This document shows, one piece after another, positions 44,444-56,469 of a DNA stretch of 64,000 bases. This DNA comes from Hypericum androsaemum. Taxonomy: Eukaryota; Streptophyta; Magnoliopsida; Malpighiales; Hypericaceae. The notes below the pieces were generated by a model, which did not search any database, was not told the origin of the DNA, and saw nothing but the letters and a program-made list of their open reading frames with translations. The translations under genes were made by a program, and so were the position numbers. Position 1 is the first letter of the stretch; each line of letters begins with the position of its first letter. The stretch is from assembly GCA_963995505.1 (NCBI GenBank), contig OZ023184.1:4712001-4776000 (forward strand). Reading direction: 5' to 3'.

Positions 44444-47245
44444 TGTCACGACCCAAATCGGTGGTCGGTGACCGGCGCTAGACTTTAACTCTTTTAATCA
44501 CAAAGAAATCTAGCTAGCCTCAAACGTATTCATAATTTATAATAATAAGCCTTTAATTATAAAATTTAAAACTTAATTTACAAAATATAAGCCAAGCTGT
44601 TCCTTTTTAATACATATTCATATGTTCTTTTCCCAAGATCAAATTAACTATGTAACTACGGAGCTTCTAGATCAAGGAGCAAAATACAAAATAGAGACCT
44701 TGATGCAAGTCCTGAAGAACAAAGTGGACTTGGTACAATCATGGTAGATCTCCGAACTAATACAACTCGTGTACGAGTTCCTGCAAAACTGGTGAGAGGG
44801 GGGTGAGTGTTTTAGAACACCCAGTAAACAAATAACATATGCATCGTAATTTATTTAGCCACTCAATGCATAAATATACCTAACACATGCATATAACTAA
44901 CATGGCAATTGAATCATGCAGACATGTACAGTATCATAAAATCATACTTACGAGATGACCAAATATAGCATATAATCACAAAGGCACAAAAATATGATCA
45001 AACTACGCAACATCCCATACCGTCACGTAATTTGACACGTGAACATATAATTTCAAAATCAAATCACAGCACTGGATGAATATTCAGCAGAATCTAAATC
45101 GTGTCACTCCCTCTCCAACACGAAGATACCATATCTCAAAGGCACCATCATCAACCAACCTCCTCGGCCAAATAGTTCTGCCCGCCGGAAGGCAACCATA
45201 TCACATCAGACCAACCTCATCGGCCAAATAGTTCTGCCCGCCGTAGGCAACCATGTCATATCAGACCAACCTCATCGGCCAAATAGTTCTGCCCGCCGTA
45301 GGCAACCATGTCATATCAGACCAACCTCATCGGCCAAATAGTTCTGCCCGCCGTAGGCAACCATGTCATATCAGACCAACCTCATCAGCCAAATAGTTCT
45401 GCCCGCCGTAGGCAACCACATCATATCAGACCAACCTCATCGGCCAAATAGTTCTGCCCGCCGTAGGCAACCATATCATATCAAACCAACCTCATCGGCC
45501 AAATAGTTCTGCCCGCCGTAGGCAATCATATCATATAGTTATTCATATCACATAAATTTATAGGCTCCGAACGAATCAAATATTTCCAATGAACAAACCA
45601 AACATTTCCAGTGCCCACTCAGGGCCAAAATTAATCAAACAAAATCATAATATCATATCATAATGCTCATATGAAAAATGTAAAATATGCACTAACAGTA
45701 CCACATTCAAATCATGACAAATAAATAGAGTACGCCAAAGAAAGCACGAGTCACATATTATTTGTTTACCTATTTCGCTTGTCAAACCATCTGGTACAGT
45801 TATTGTCCCGTATGAGCGACCCTCTTTCTTAGCCAAATGTTCACGGCAAGCTCAAATTCCATATGCTACAATTATACCGTGTAGACAATTCAATTTTTAA
45901 CCCTTAATATATCCATATTTTAATTAAGTCACGATTTACTTAATCGTCAAATTATATTTTTCAACCCTTTAATTTTCTGTATAAAATAGTCCATATTTAC
46001 TTAATGACCATTCAAAACGACTTAAGTTCATCTTACATCCTATTTTTCTATCTTCACCGACACCTTCTTTAAACATATTCAATTTCCAATCAACTTCAAC
46101 AATATCGTTCAAATCTAATCATAATTCTATCTAGGTTCCTATCTTCACTTACTTCGTGTAATTTCCTCTTTATTTCCCTCGATAGTTTCTTTCTTTTCAT
46201 ATCATTCTATTTCCTTCTCTGTAACTTGGTAACATTGAAACTTAATACTCCAAATTTTCTTATTTAGCAGATCGTACTTTTAATTTAATTAATTACTCAG
46301 AAAAATCCTCGCAAAACTGATCATCTCCATTTTTTTTAGTCATGGTTTCGATAGAACTTGATTATAGACAAAATCTTAATTCTTCCAATTCCTGTAACTG
46401 ATTAACAAATTCATGGCATCTAATTCTCACGTCAAATTGATACCAAATTCATCTTTTCCATATATATTTCTTTACTAATTTACCAATTTCATACTTGTAC
46501 ACTAATTATATTCCAATAATTTACATGAGACTATTGAAAATTTGCTTACCTTATTGATTTCCTTTTACTATCTACTGTCTCCAGCTCCCTTCTTTTGATT
46601 TTTCTTCCTCCTTCGGTTCTTTTCTTCTTCGTTTTTTTTTCATTGTTTAATTACCATATAGCTTCTTAATATTAGTTTCTTTGGAACTTTTACAAATGAA
46701 CTACTTCTTACCTCTCGGCCAAGTAAAATACACCATACACCGCCTCTCCTTTTACTTTGCTGTGTCATGTGTGAATTTTTCTAGTCCTTCCACGTTGCTT
46801 TCTTTATTTTATTCTTATCCTTAATTTATAGAGTTAAGCCAATTCACTTCCATCTAATTTATTTTTCCTTTTGCTTCTTTTTAATTGTCTCCGTGGAATT
46901 CTTGGAAGTCATCCCATTTTCATGACTTGCCACGTTTTACTCAGCCTCTCTTTTCTTTTAACTTACTTTTGTTCCTATCACGCTTTGTTACTTAAATTTC
47001 TATTTAGTCTTAGTTTTGGCAAGTTTAGATAAGTTTAGTTCAGAATATTATTTTATTGTCAATTAAATCTACAAATATAATTTTATTTAATACCTCATAC
47101 TAAATTATATCTAATCACATTCTTTTAGTTTCTCGATAACTAATTCTATTTTTATTTCACAACATAATGTATCATTATTTCAATCAAATGACTTTTTACT
47201 TGATTTATATCCAACCAAGTTTAACTAACATGGTCGGGTATTACA
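44444..47245. repeat. 2.8-kb solo LTR inserted in the end of copia pol
   Basis: The sequence runs TGTCACGACCC...GGTCGGGTATTACA, flanked by an exact 5-bp duplication AATAC (44439-44443 and 47246-47250). Terminal TG/CA, short inverted ends and a 5-bp duplication identify an LTR; no internal domain or second LTR is present, so recombination has probably removed the rest. Its 2802-bp length suggests a large gypsy- or LARD-type LTR. It contains the 55-bp tandem array at 45154-45540 and otherwise AT-rich non-coding sequence. Confidence 0.85.
45154..45540. repeat. 55-bp tandem array, seven units
   Basis: Units start at 45154, 45210, 45265, 45320, 45375, 45430 and 45485, each with CCAACCTCATCGGCCAAATA and GTTCTGCCCGCC. 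Units 2-7 differ by only a few bases; the first is 56 bp. No spacers of unrelated sequence, so it is a minisatellite. Confidence 0.95.
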
Positions 47246-50200
47246 AATACCTATATGAGCAGTGTGCTCATGAAAGACCTTAGATATTAAGCCTTTAGTT
47301 AGTGGGTCTGCTAGCATAAACTTTGTCCCAATACGTTCTATGGAAATTTGCTTTTCCTGAACTCTCTCTTTAACAACCAGGTACTTGATGTCAATAAACT
47401 TTGACTTTGTTGAACTGCTGTTGTTGTTAGCGTAGAGCACCGCTGAGCTGTTGTCACAGTAAATCCTCAATGGCCTATCAATGCCATCTACCACACGTAG
47501 TCCTGTGACAAAGTTCTGTAACCATATTCCTTGACCGGATGCCTCATAACAGGCTATGAACTCCGCGGCCATGGTTGAAGGAGCTACTAAAGTATGTTTA
47601 GCTGACTTCCATGAAATGTCCCCTCCAGCCAACATGAAAACATATCCTGATGTGGAGCAAAAATCATCCTCGCACCTCGCAAAATCAGAGTCAGAATACC
47701 CGATGACTTCTAAGCTGTCTGTCCTCTGATAAGTGAGCATATAGTCCCTTGTTCTCTTCAAATAACGCATCATGCGTTTAGCTCCCTTCCAGTATTGCAT
47801 ACCCGAATTACTGAAATATCTTCCCAAAACTCCCATTATGAATGCTATATCTGGACGTGTACAGACTTGAGCATACATTAGACTCCCTATTGCAGATGCA
47901 TAAGGGATCTTTTGTATTTCTGTTCTTTCAAGATCATTTTTGGGACATTGCTTACGACAAAACTTGTCTCCTTTAGCAACAGGCGTATCTCCTTTATGAC
48001 AATCTTTCTTGGTGAATCCAAATCTACTCAAAACCTTATCGATATAGCTCTTTTGTGATAACCTAAGGATACCTCGGGAGCGATCCCTCAGTATCTGTAT
48101 GCCCAATACAAAAGAAGCTTCACCAAGATCTTTCATCTCAAATTTCTTTGATAGAAATTTCTTAGTTTCATGTAGAAGATCTATATCACTACTTGCGAGT
48201 AGAATGTCATCAACATATAATATCAAGAAGACAAATTTACTCCCACTGAACTTATGGTATACACAATCATCAACAACATTTGTCTCAAAACCATATGAGC
48301 TAATGACTTGATGAAATTTGTGATACCATTGACGAGAAGCCTGTTTGAGACCATAGATGGATTTCTTTAGCTTGCAGACCATAGACTTTGGATCTCCTGA
48401 AATAAAGTGTTCTGGCTGAATCATATGAATTGTCTCATCAATGTTTCCATTGAGAAACGCAGTCTTTACATCCATCTGGTGCAGCTCCAAATCAAAATGA
48501 GCCACTGGTGCCATAATCGTTCTAAAAGAGTCTTTCGAAGATACCGGAGAGAAAGTCTCTTTATAATCTATGCCTTTCTTTTGAGTAAAGCCTTGTGCAA
48601 CTAGACGAGCTTTATATCTCTCGATATTGCCATTAGAATCCCTCTTAATTTTGAATATCCATTTATAACTAATAGGTTTCTTACCTACAGGCAACTCAAC
48701 GAGATCCCAAACGTCATTGTCTTTCATAGACTTCATCTCATCATTCATGGCATCGATCCATTTAATAGAATCAGAACTTTGCATAGCTTCAGAAAAGTCT
48801 TCAGGGTCATCTTCTGTTAAGCCAATGCCATCCTCATATTCTTGAAGAAAGACGATAAAATCATCCGGAATTGCACTTCTTCTTTCTCTAATAGATCTCC
48901 TTAATGGCACTTCTTGAGTTTGTTGAGTTTGCTCAATAAGTGGTGCTTGAGGAAGGATCTCATTGTTATCTTGATCTAGAACTGTGTCATGAACAACAGT
49001 AGGTACTATGACCTGTTCATTTTCAACAACAGATTCTTCTTCAAAGACAATACTCCTTATGTTTCTTTTCCCCCAAAACTCAACATCCTCAAGGAATCAC
49101 GTATTTCCCGTCTCAAAGAAGGATCTTGATGTGGGATTGTAAAACTTATAGCCCCTAGAGCGTTCAGTATAACCAACAAAGTAACAGCTAACTGTTCTTG
49201 AGTCCAGTTTTCTTTCATGTGGCTTATAAGGCCTTGCCTCAGCTGGACAACCCCAAATGTGCAAATGCCCAATACTAGGCTTTTTACCTGTCCACATTTC
49301 ATAAGGGGTTTTGGTAACTGCTTTGCTGGGTACCCTGTTAAGGATGTATACTGCAGTTTTTAAAGCTTCTCCCCAGAGTGACTCTGGTAAGGTTGAATGA
49401 GTGATCATACTCCTCACCATATCTTTAAGAGTTCGGTTCCGACGTTCAGCAACACCATTCATATTGGGTTTCCCCGGCATGGTGTATTGCAGAACAATTC
49501 CACACTCATTGAGGAAAAGCGCGAAGGGTCCTGGACGTTGTTCTCCTGATTCATCATACCTACCGTAGTATTCACCACCACGGTCAAATTTGACAGCCTT
49601 TATTTTCTTTCCAAGTTAAAGTTCAACTTCAGCTTTGAAAGACTTAAAAACATCCAAGGATTGAGACTTCTCATGTATCAAATATAGGTAACCGAATCTA
49701 GAATAATCGTCTATGAACATAATAAAATACTGTTGTCCATTCCAAGAAGCCGTAGGGAATGGACCACATATATCAGTATGTATAAGTTCTAAGACATCTG
49801 TAGCTCTTTCGGCACCTAAGTTCCTAGAGTTTGTTCTTTTTTCCTTTATGCACTCAAGACAAACTTCATAATCTGTCAAATTAAGGGGTTCAAGAATTCC
49901 GTCCGACACAAGCTTTTGAATTCTCTGTTTAGAGATATGACCTAATCGCTTGTGCCATAAAGCAGCAGAATTCTCACTTAATTTTTGCTTTGTACCACGT
50001 GAACTTGTTTGCAGTATTTCATTATGGGAGCTAATGACATCAAGTTTGTATAGATTATCAATTAAAGAGCCAGAACCAAGAAAATTTGAATTTTGGTAGA
50101 GACTAACTTTATTGTTTCCAAATGAACAAGAAAAACCTGACTTGTCCAAACTCGAAATGGAAATCAAATTCCGTCTAAAAGATGGTACAAAGAATGTCTC

Positions 50201-52142
50201 AAATAAATCTAAATAAAATCTAGTCTTTAATCGTAATCTAAAAGTCCCTATAGCCTCCGCTGCAACTTTATTCCCGTCGCCCACGTAGATGAATTTTTCA
50301 TATTTACTTAGTGGCCGGCTCGACAGGCAATCCTGCATGGACATACTTATGTGAGTAGTAGCACCAGAATCTACCCACCAAGTATCCTTAGGTACAACAG
50401 CCAAATTAACTTCAGAACAAACCAAAGTTAGAAACATACCCTTCTTTACATGCCAAGTGGCGTACTTGGGACACTCTTTCTTCATGTGTCCCTGCTTTTT
50501 GCAGGAGAAGCAAGTAGGAACCTCATCTTGCTTCTTTTGTTTCTTTTGCTGAGAAGATTTTTCTACAACATTCTTAGCTCTTTTCTTTCCCTTTGGCTGA
50601 GAGTTTGATACCAAGTGAGCACTTTCAGTCCTATCTCGCAACTATCTATCTTCTTCTTGCACACAATGAGATATGAGCTCATTTAGAGTCCATTTAACCT
50701 TCTGAGTATTATAACTCACCTTAAATTGCCCAAAGTGTGCAGGAAGAGATATCAAAACTAAGTGCACGAGTAAGTCTTCCGACAACTCTAACTTTAGTGA
50801 CTTGAGTTTTGAAGCGAGATGAGACATCTCCATAATGTACTCCCTTATGTTCTCTTTTTCTTTATACCTCATGGAAACGAGTTTTGCCAAATGGTTACTC
50901 GCCTCCGATTTTTCATTCTTGGCAAAGTATTGCTCAAGCTCTTCAAGGAACTTCTTGGCACTTTCTGTCTCAGTAATGGAGTCCCTAAACGCTTCTGGAA
51001 TAGAGCGCCTCATGATCTTCAAGCACATATGGTTGGAGCGATCCCACTTCTCAATTTTAACCTCATTGAGGTTTTCCAGAGTGGAAGTGGGTCGTTCCGA
51101 CAGAAGTGCAAGATCCAAGTCTACACAACCGAGGGTAATTTCCACTGTTTCTTTCCAGCTTTTGAAATTTGTCCCATTCAGCATTGGGATACTACTAAGT
51201 TGTGAAGCAATATTGGCTGGATCAACAAAGAACATTATAAAACTCACATCACAGCAATAAAAAATTATATCATATAATGTATGACATAAACAATTATATA
51301 AAAATTGGAAACCCATCACAAGATACCCAACACAACATTAATTCCTAGTCTTTGGACAGAGAAATTAACTGTAAGCGGTACTCTTAATGCAATGATCAAA
51401 TGCTGATGATTAGTTCTGTCAAATAATAACCTATCTTTGGACTAGTTATTATTCACATGAAAAAATATGTACAATCATCACACATTTATCATCGCAGGCA
51501 TATTGTTAAATGGCCAAACTGCGTCTTCCTTTGGGCCGAGCACAATTCGCATAAGTAACAGTATGCATAACATGTATATAGATTTGTTGAATAAAGTATT
51601 TAATTAATTGGCCAAACTGCGTCTTCCTTTGGGCCGAGCACAATTCGCATAAGTAACTAACCAGTACATAGATTAATCAAATATGATTCCATGTATATTG
51701 CATGTTCAATTAATTATTTATCCGTATATAATACACGATTGCATAGTAACACAGTAGATGTAGTTCTAATAAAATTCTAGAACACGCAGAATAACAAACA
51801 GTCTAGGATTAATTAGTCTCCTAACTGTATTCATCCAATCGTGCAACTCATATTGGTGCAACGAATTAAAAAATATTTGTGTTCACCGTGATTGGAATTT
51901 CTAGATTAACAATCGAGATCTGATTACACCGCAATTTACAAAACAGATTTCAAGTTAAATCAAATCAGTAAATTGCAAGTTTAATGCTTTCAATTAAAAT
52001 ATTGAAACAGATTTCATGAACCGTAAGTTTGGTTCTTTAACAACTTCGTCTGATCGTTAACCCTAAATATACGAACTGCACCTTTTAGTCCGATTAGCAA
52101 AGAAACTAACAATTCAACATTGATGAAAGCTCTGATACCACT

Positions 52143-52624
52143 TGTTAGATATAATTCATATCTATAACCCAAGATCATCATCATGTTGAATAGTTAAGGA
52201 TTCATAGGAATACCTGGATCCATCGCGTATTGATCGTCAACTGTTGCAGAATCTCTACGACGATCGGGAACAACGAAACCTGCACGAACACGGTGGTTTG
52301 TGGTCTTCCTCAACTAAATCCCTTAGACCCACAAGGGCAACCGTCGCTCTTCCTGATGGGGAGAAGAGAACGTAATCGATTTAGTATCTTGGGGACCATA
52401 ACCTAGGGATCTTTATATATTGGCCAAGTAGGGTTCCCATAATCCCCTTAATTGGGCCAATAACTAGTATCTGCTCATTGAGTCCATATTCTACTAGAAG
52501 TCAAGTAGTCTTGGACTTCCTAAACTATAGATCACCATATAATAGTCTAATTAGTCAAATAGCTAATATAACTGATAAATAAATATGTGACCCATAATAT
52601 AATTAGGAAATAAATTTCCTAACA
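52143..52624 (-). repeat. 5' LTR of the nested copia element
   Basis: Same length and termini as 43519-44000; the adjacent inner sequence contains the complement of the iMet primer-binding site (GCTCTGATACCACT, 52129-52142). Confidence 0.93.
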
Positions 52625-52967
52625 GGATCGACCCGGTCTCCACCAACAATGCCAAGCCGCCCGGGTGGAGTTATGGGATGTCTTCGATGCCTTCGGTTCT
52701 CGGAGTCCTCCGGGAACTTGATTGGGTTTGGAGGGTGGTCGGAGAAGAAGGAAAAGGGAAGTTAGAAGAAAATATATTTTTATTTATTGTAAGGGTATAT
52801 AAGGCATTTACATGAAAAAATGATCGATTACGTCAATGAGAGATCCGAGAGTATAATAAAATCAAACTACAGGGACGGCTGCATCTATTTCATAAATACA
52901 GGGACCACATTGCTATTTAACCATACTCTAGAGACTTGGAGGTAATTTACCCAAATAAAAATAATAA

Positions 52968-54204
52968 GGACAAATTACCCTCAGGTCCTTATAGTTTGAC
53001 AAATTTACCTGTAGGATCTTTACTTTTTCGAAATCTCTCTTTTCGTCCTCCAAATTTCGTAAAATATAACTCTCAGATCCCTAACTCCGGTACCAGAAAA
53101 TAACTCCAGGATTATTAAACCTGGAAGGACGAAAATACCCCTCAGTCAAAAAAATAAAAAATCAACCTTCTTCAACCTCTAGAACACAAAAAACAAACTC
53201 AACGACACCAATCCAAACCCAGAAAATTAAACCCAGCTTCTTCAAGTTTAGAACACCAAGAACGCACTCAAGAACACCAACTCAAACCAAGAAATCACCC
53301 AATTGAAACTTTAACCAGCGGAAATAGTTTCCAACTTCACCTCACCAACCTCCTGTAAGCTTCCCAACAACCATGACATCCACTCCTCTACGACCTCGCA
53401 TTTCAGCTCATATCCAAGAAGGAAACCGAGAAATTAAAGGGAAAGATCCAAGCTTGTTGATCCCTTTAGTCTACTTACGCTAAGACAAGCTCTGGGTGCT
53501 TCAAATTGATGGCCGATCCCTTCCCTTTTGTAGACCAGATGGAGATAATGCTCCTTCTTCCAATTTTTTTTCCCTTGTTAGTTCGTTTTCTTTAGTTAGT
53601 TTGAAGGATTTTCTTGTAGCCAGAAACTTTTCAACCCAGATCCAAGAAGGAAACCAAGGCCGAGTGGGACCCACCCTTTTATTGTCCGATGGCTCACGTT
53701 GGCTTGAACGCAGAATGCACTTGGACCAAAACTAAGTTGAAATTGGACTTTAAATGATTAATTACGTAGCAAGGTTCACCAATTTAAGCTATACACTTGA
53801 AAAGCTTAAAATTTATTGGATCTGGGTTGAAAAGCTTCTTGTTAGCAAGGGGCACCAATTTAAGCTATACACTTGAAAAGCTTAAAATTTCTCGGATCTG
53901 AGTTGAAAAGCTTCTGGTTCATGTTATGTGTTTGGCTTCATGGAAGCTTCATTTGTCTTCAATGGAGGAGAGAGGTGAGGGGAGGAGAGAGGAGAGGGGG
54001 GACAGGAGAGATGAAATATTTTTTAATAGAGGGGCATTTTTGTCCGTTCAGGTAAAATTTTGCCGGAGCTATTTTTCGGTATCGGAGCCAGTGATCTGAG
54101 AGTTCTATTTTACGAAACTTGGAGGACGAAAAGAGGAGTTTCGAAAAAATAAGGACCTTACTAGTGAGTTCATAAAACTACTGGGACCTGAGGACAATTC
54201 GCCC
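52968..54204. mobile_element. Mutator-like element, 1.2 kb
   Basis: Left TIR GGACAAATTACCCTCAGG (52968) and right TIR ending GGACAATTCGCCC (54204) share TTTCGTAAAATA, CTCTTTTCGTCCTCC and AAATACCCCTC in opposite orientation. The exact 9-bp duplication is AAATAATAA (52959-52967 and 54205-54213). The interior has an open frame at 53496-53735 (contains DFLVARNFSTQIQEGN) of unknown origin. It begins 15 bp after the end of the Pack-MULE. Confidence 0.93.
53768..53918. repeat. two-copy tandem duplication, 76-bp unit
   Basis: Units starting at 53768 and 53844 share CACCAATTTAAGCTATACAC, TTGAAAAGCTTAAAATTT and GTTGAAAAGCTTCT. Lies inside the MULE at 52968-54204. Confidence 0.88.
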
Positions 54205-54213
54205 AAATAATAA

Positions 54214-55395
54214 CTTTCCAACAAAGGACCCATCCCCTTCTTTCGCGTTTCGGGATAATCATAGCCGTTGGATAGAAATCCAGCCCCCCCAAATTCCGGG
54301 AATTGTAGATCAGTTTGGCCAATAATAACAGAGAATAATATAAGTTGTTTTATCGGGAGAGAGAATAATAGAGTATGTCATATGCTTTTCCACGTTACCC
54401 CGTCGAGAGACTACAATTTTAGCATTCGGACACTTGATCCATATTTAAACGATAATTTATTTCCAACAAATATTTCAGATGTTTGTTCGAATACCAACTT
54501 CCATGGTAGTTTGTGTTCAAGTCTAACTAATAAGAGATTTTGACTATTTTCAGAAGATTTTGTGTTCAAATTTTATAAATAAAATAAGGAAGAGTCACTA
54601 TAAATAAAACTCGGTAATGATCGACTATGAATATCAAAAAATAGATGCTGAACCTATAAAAAAATGGATGGTGAAAGTTGTATATCTGGGGTGCCTCCGG
54701 AATCAAATGCTAAACTTTCGAAAAACTCATAATAAATATTTGACTAAACTTTCAAAGCATGTAAGTACTAAGAGTGTCATCAATTACACATTTGCTCTCT
54801 CAACAGATAGATGAGGAATTGGAAAATATGGTTGGCCTTCCATTGAATGTTATTTGGGACTATGTACGTGTTCATATTCATTATATCTATTAAAGCCGAA
54901 TAATTAAACTTTCTGGCTGGGTCGGTTGGACACAGGCACATTTTAGGTTATAAATTGCAGCCAACTTTTCATTAGCTGGTAACTTAGGTCAAGCGGAAAT
55001 TACATGAAATTGTGAAAATGTTCAATTTGCCTTGATGTTCAGAGACGGCTAACACTAGAATTGATCGATACACATTTGCCTTTAACCTCTTATAAACGTT
55101 ATACTAATCAGGGCATTATTTTTTTATATTACTCGATATTTGAACAGTTACTAAATTGATTTATCCAAATTCAAATTAGGTAAAACTTTTGAAATGTAGC
55201 AAGATGGTGTGTCTTCTATGCATAGATAGAAGGTGCAAAATGACTACACGTGAAGAAAATAAAATTGGTGTTGCTCAAAATAATATTTGAAAAGAATAAA
55301 AATATAAATATAGATTTATAAGATCTTACTTAGATTCCACGGATAGATGGAAGGTCAAAATTGACTCCGCATTGAGAGGTAGTACTCATATCATG
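54214..55395. other. intergenic, no gene recognised
   Basis: AT-rich with short open frames (54268-54543, 54617-54814) that show no domain and no codon bias I can support. Confidence 0.45.
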
Positions 55396-55609
55396 TAGGG
55401 GTAAGTTCGGTGCGGTTTTGCGGTGTCGGTGTCGCTGTGAAAATTCACACAGAACCACACTTTTGGTTTCGTGAAAATCTGCACCGTCGGTGTGGCAATG
55501 TCTAAGTAAACCGCGGTTTGCAACTGCACCACAATACCGATTGGAGCTACGGTTTGGATTTTATCGGTCGGTCGGTTTGGCAGTTTTGCGGATTTCTGGC
55601 TCACCCCTA
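55396..55609. mobile_element. hAT-type MITE
   Basis: Ends TAGGGGTAAG and GGCTCACCCCTA form an hAT-like inverted pair and the 214-bp body is rich in CGGTTTG/GTGTCGGT words. Similar 8-mers flank it (CTCATATC left, CTCATATG right), but the left copy lies three bases from the end, so the exact duplication is uncertain. Confidence 0.7.
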
Positions 55610-55733
55610 CTCATATGAGTGAAAAAGAAGAGATGGAGAATTGAGGAGAGGGAGAGAATATGAGAGAAAGTACAATTTTTATTTCAAATTTTAACTATTC
55701 TGAACTTTTTCATTTCGTAAGAGTTAAGGTTAT

Positions 55734-56420
55734 TATTGGGGTCCCGTCCCATTATGTCTATTTAGTTCATTTAATTAGACATGATAATGAAGATGCCCAC
55801 AAATTAAGGAAAAGAAAAGATGGATATGATGATGAAGATGCCCACAAATTAAGGAAAAGAAAAGATGGACATGATGATGAAGATGCCCACAAATTAAGAA
55901 AAAGAAAAGATGGACATGATGATGAAGATGCCCACAAATTAAGGAAGAAAACATGGAGAATTTTATGGAACATTTGTTCCATATGAACTTTCCTCCTCTA
56001 TAAAAGGGGAGATGATCTTCCATGGAAATACATCCACAAAATGAAGAAAAACTCTAAGTAGAGAGTTTAGAGAGAAATAGATAGTTTTCAAGTTCTAGAG
56101 AGAGAGAGAGCTTGAGGCAAAAATAGAGTGAGTAAAAACGCTCTACTGTAAAATACGAGTGAAATACGAGAGTGTGGATAACTCGGGGTATCGGGCAGTA
56201 AGGATATTTTTACCACTGTAATTTCTCTATTTACTAGTGGATATTTTTCGGAGCTGGTCCCGTGGTTTTTCCCTCTGGTATTTAGAGGGTTTTCCACGTA
56301 AATCTTGGTGTTCCCTCTTGGTGGTATTTTTCTTCCCCATCTACTTTTGACCGTGGTAATTATTAATTACCGGAATAAATTTTATTTACAGCTTCCGCTG
56401 CACGAGTCAAATTCCCAACA
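55734..56420 (+). repeat. 5' LTR of the Tnt1-like element
   Basis: 687 bp, with TATA box CTATAAAAGGGG near 55998. Contains four copies of a 45-bp unit (55784-55945) holding GATGAAGATGCCCACAAATT; the 3' LTR has two. Confidence 0.93.
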
Positions 56421-56469
56421 AGTGGTATCAAAGCCTTGGCTTTGTAGCTGAGATCTCTGTGTGTTGAAG

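Larger units (their letters stand above)
44415..51235 (-). pseudogene. copia gag-pol polyprotein, three stops and an inserted solo LTR
   Basis: Probable start ATG at 51235. Gag reads LNGTNFKSWKETVEI; the zinc knuckle CFSCKKQGHMKKEC lies near 50505; protease has WWVDSGATTHIS near 50365; integrase has [40 protein letters not shown] has MDVKTAFLNGNI, YGLKQASRQWY, YVDDILLAS near 48215; RNase H has STSGYVFMLAGG. The frame is continuous with stops at 50644 (TAG), 49618 (TAA) and 49099 (TGA). After the codon ending at 47246 a solo LTR intervenes; the original tail LPVDALV and stop resumes at 44438-44415. The polyprotein would form virus-like particles and integrate cDNA; this copy is inactive. Confidence 0.93.
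43519..52624 (-). mobile_element. Ty1/copia retrotransposon, full-length, nested in the Pack-MULE
   Basis: Two 482-bp LTRs (43519-44000 and 52143-52624) are flanked by an exact 5-bp duplication GGATC (43514-43518 and 52625-52629). On the minus strand the PBS AGTGGTATCAGAGC follows the 5' LTR (ends 52142) and a purine tract (GTGGGAGAT) precedes the 3' LTR. I count about nine differences between the LTRs (about 2%), implying a fairly recent insertion. The coding region is one frame with three stops, and the 3' end of pol is split by a solo LTR. Confidence 0.95.
42963..52720 (+). pseudogene. captured fragment of GPI transamidase subunit PIG-T (Gpi16), split by a copia element
   Basis: Exon piece 1 ends at 43352 and reads LLLRPSSDQKVLAHFHFQ, then RHHHLFPKSLSQL (about 43225-43352), the start of mature plant PIG-T. 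An intron follows (43353-43440, GTACTT...GACAG). Exon piece 2 (43441-43518) reads AQKFHVKEVELSFTQERW, then NYEHCGGI. The copia element interrupts it at GGATC. It resumes at 52630 as DPVSTNNAKPPG, after which one missing base shifts the frame away from VELWDVFDAF. A hydrophobic leader (MFLRSGLLVAASPLLSLSL from 42963) may be the signal peptide. PIG-T is an ER-membrane subunit that attaches GPI anchors. The retained intron shows capture at DNA level. Not functional. Confidence 0.88.
42105..52952. mobile_element. Pack-MULE carrying a PIG-T gene fragment, expanded by nested insertions
   Basis: Left TIR from 42105 (AGATAAATTACCCTCAGG) and right TIR to 52952 (GGAGGTAATTTACCC) share GTATGGTTAAATAG in opposite orientation; the 9-bp flanks AAATAGAAA and AAATAAAAA match at 8 of 9. 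Without its nested hAT MITE (42273-42783) and copia element (43519-52624) it would be about 1.2 kb. The core carries exons of a host GPI-transamidase gene, which makes it a Pack-MULE. Confidence 0.85.

Noticed and set aside
45154..45540. CRISPR-like regular repeats
   Set aside because: Contiguous 55-bp units with no unique spacers, in plant DNA; a minisatellite.
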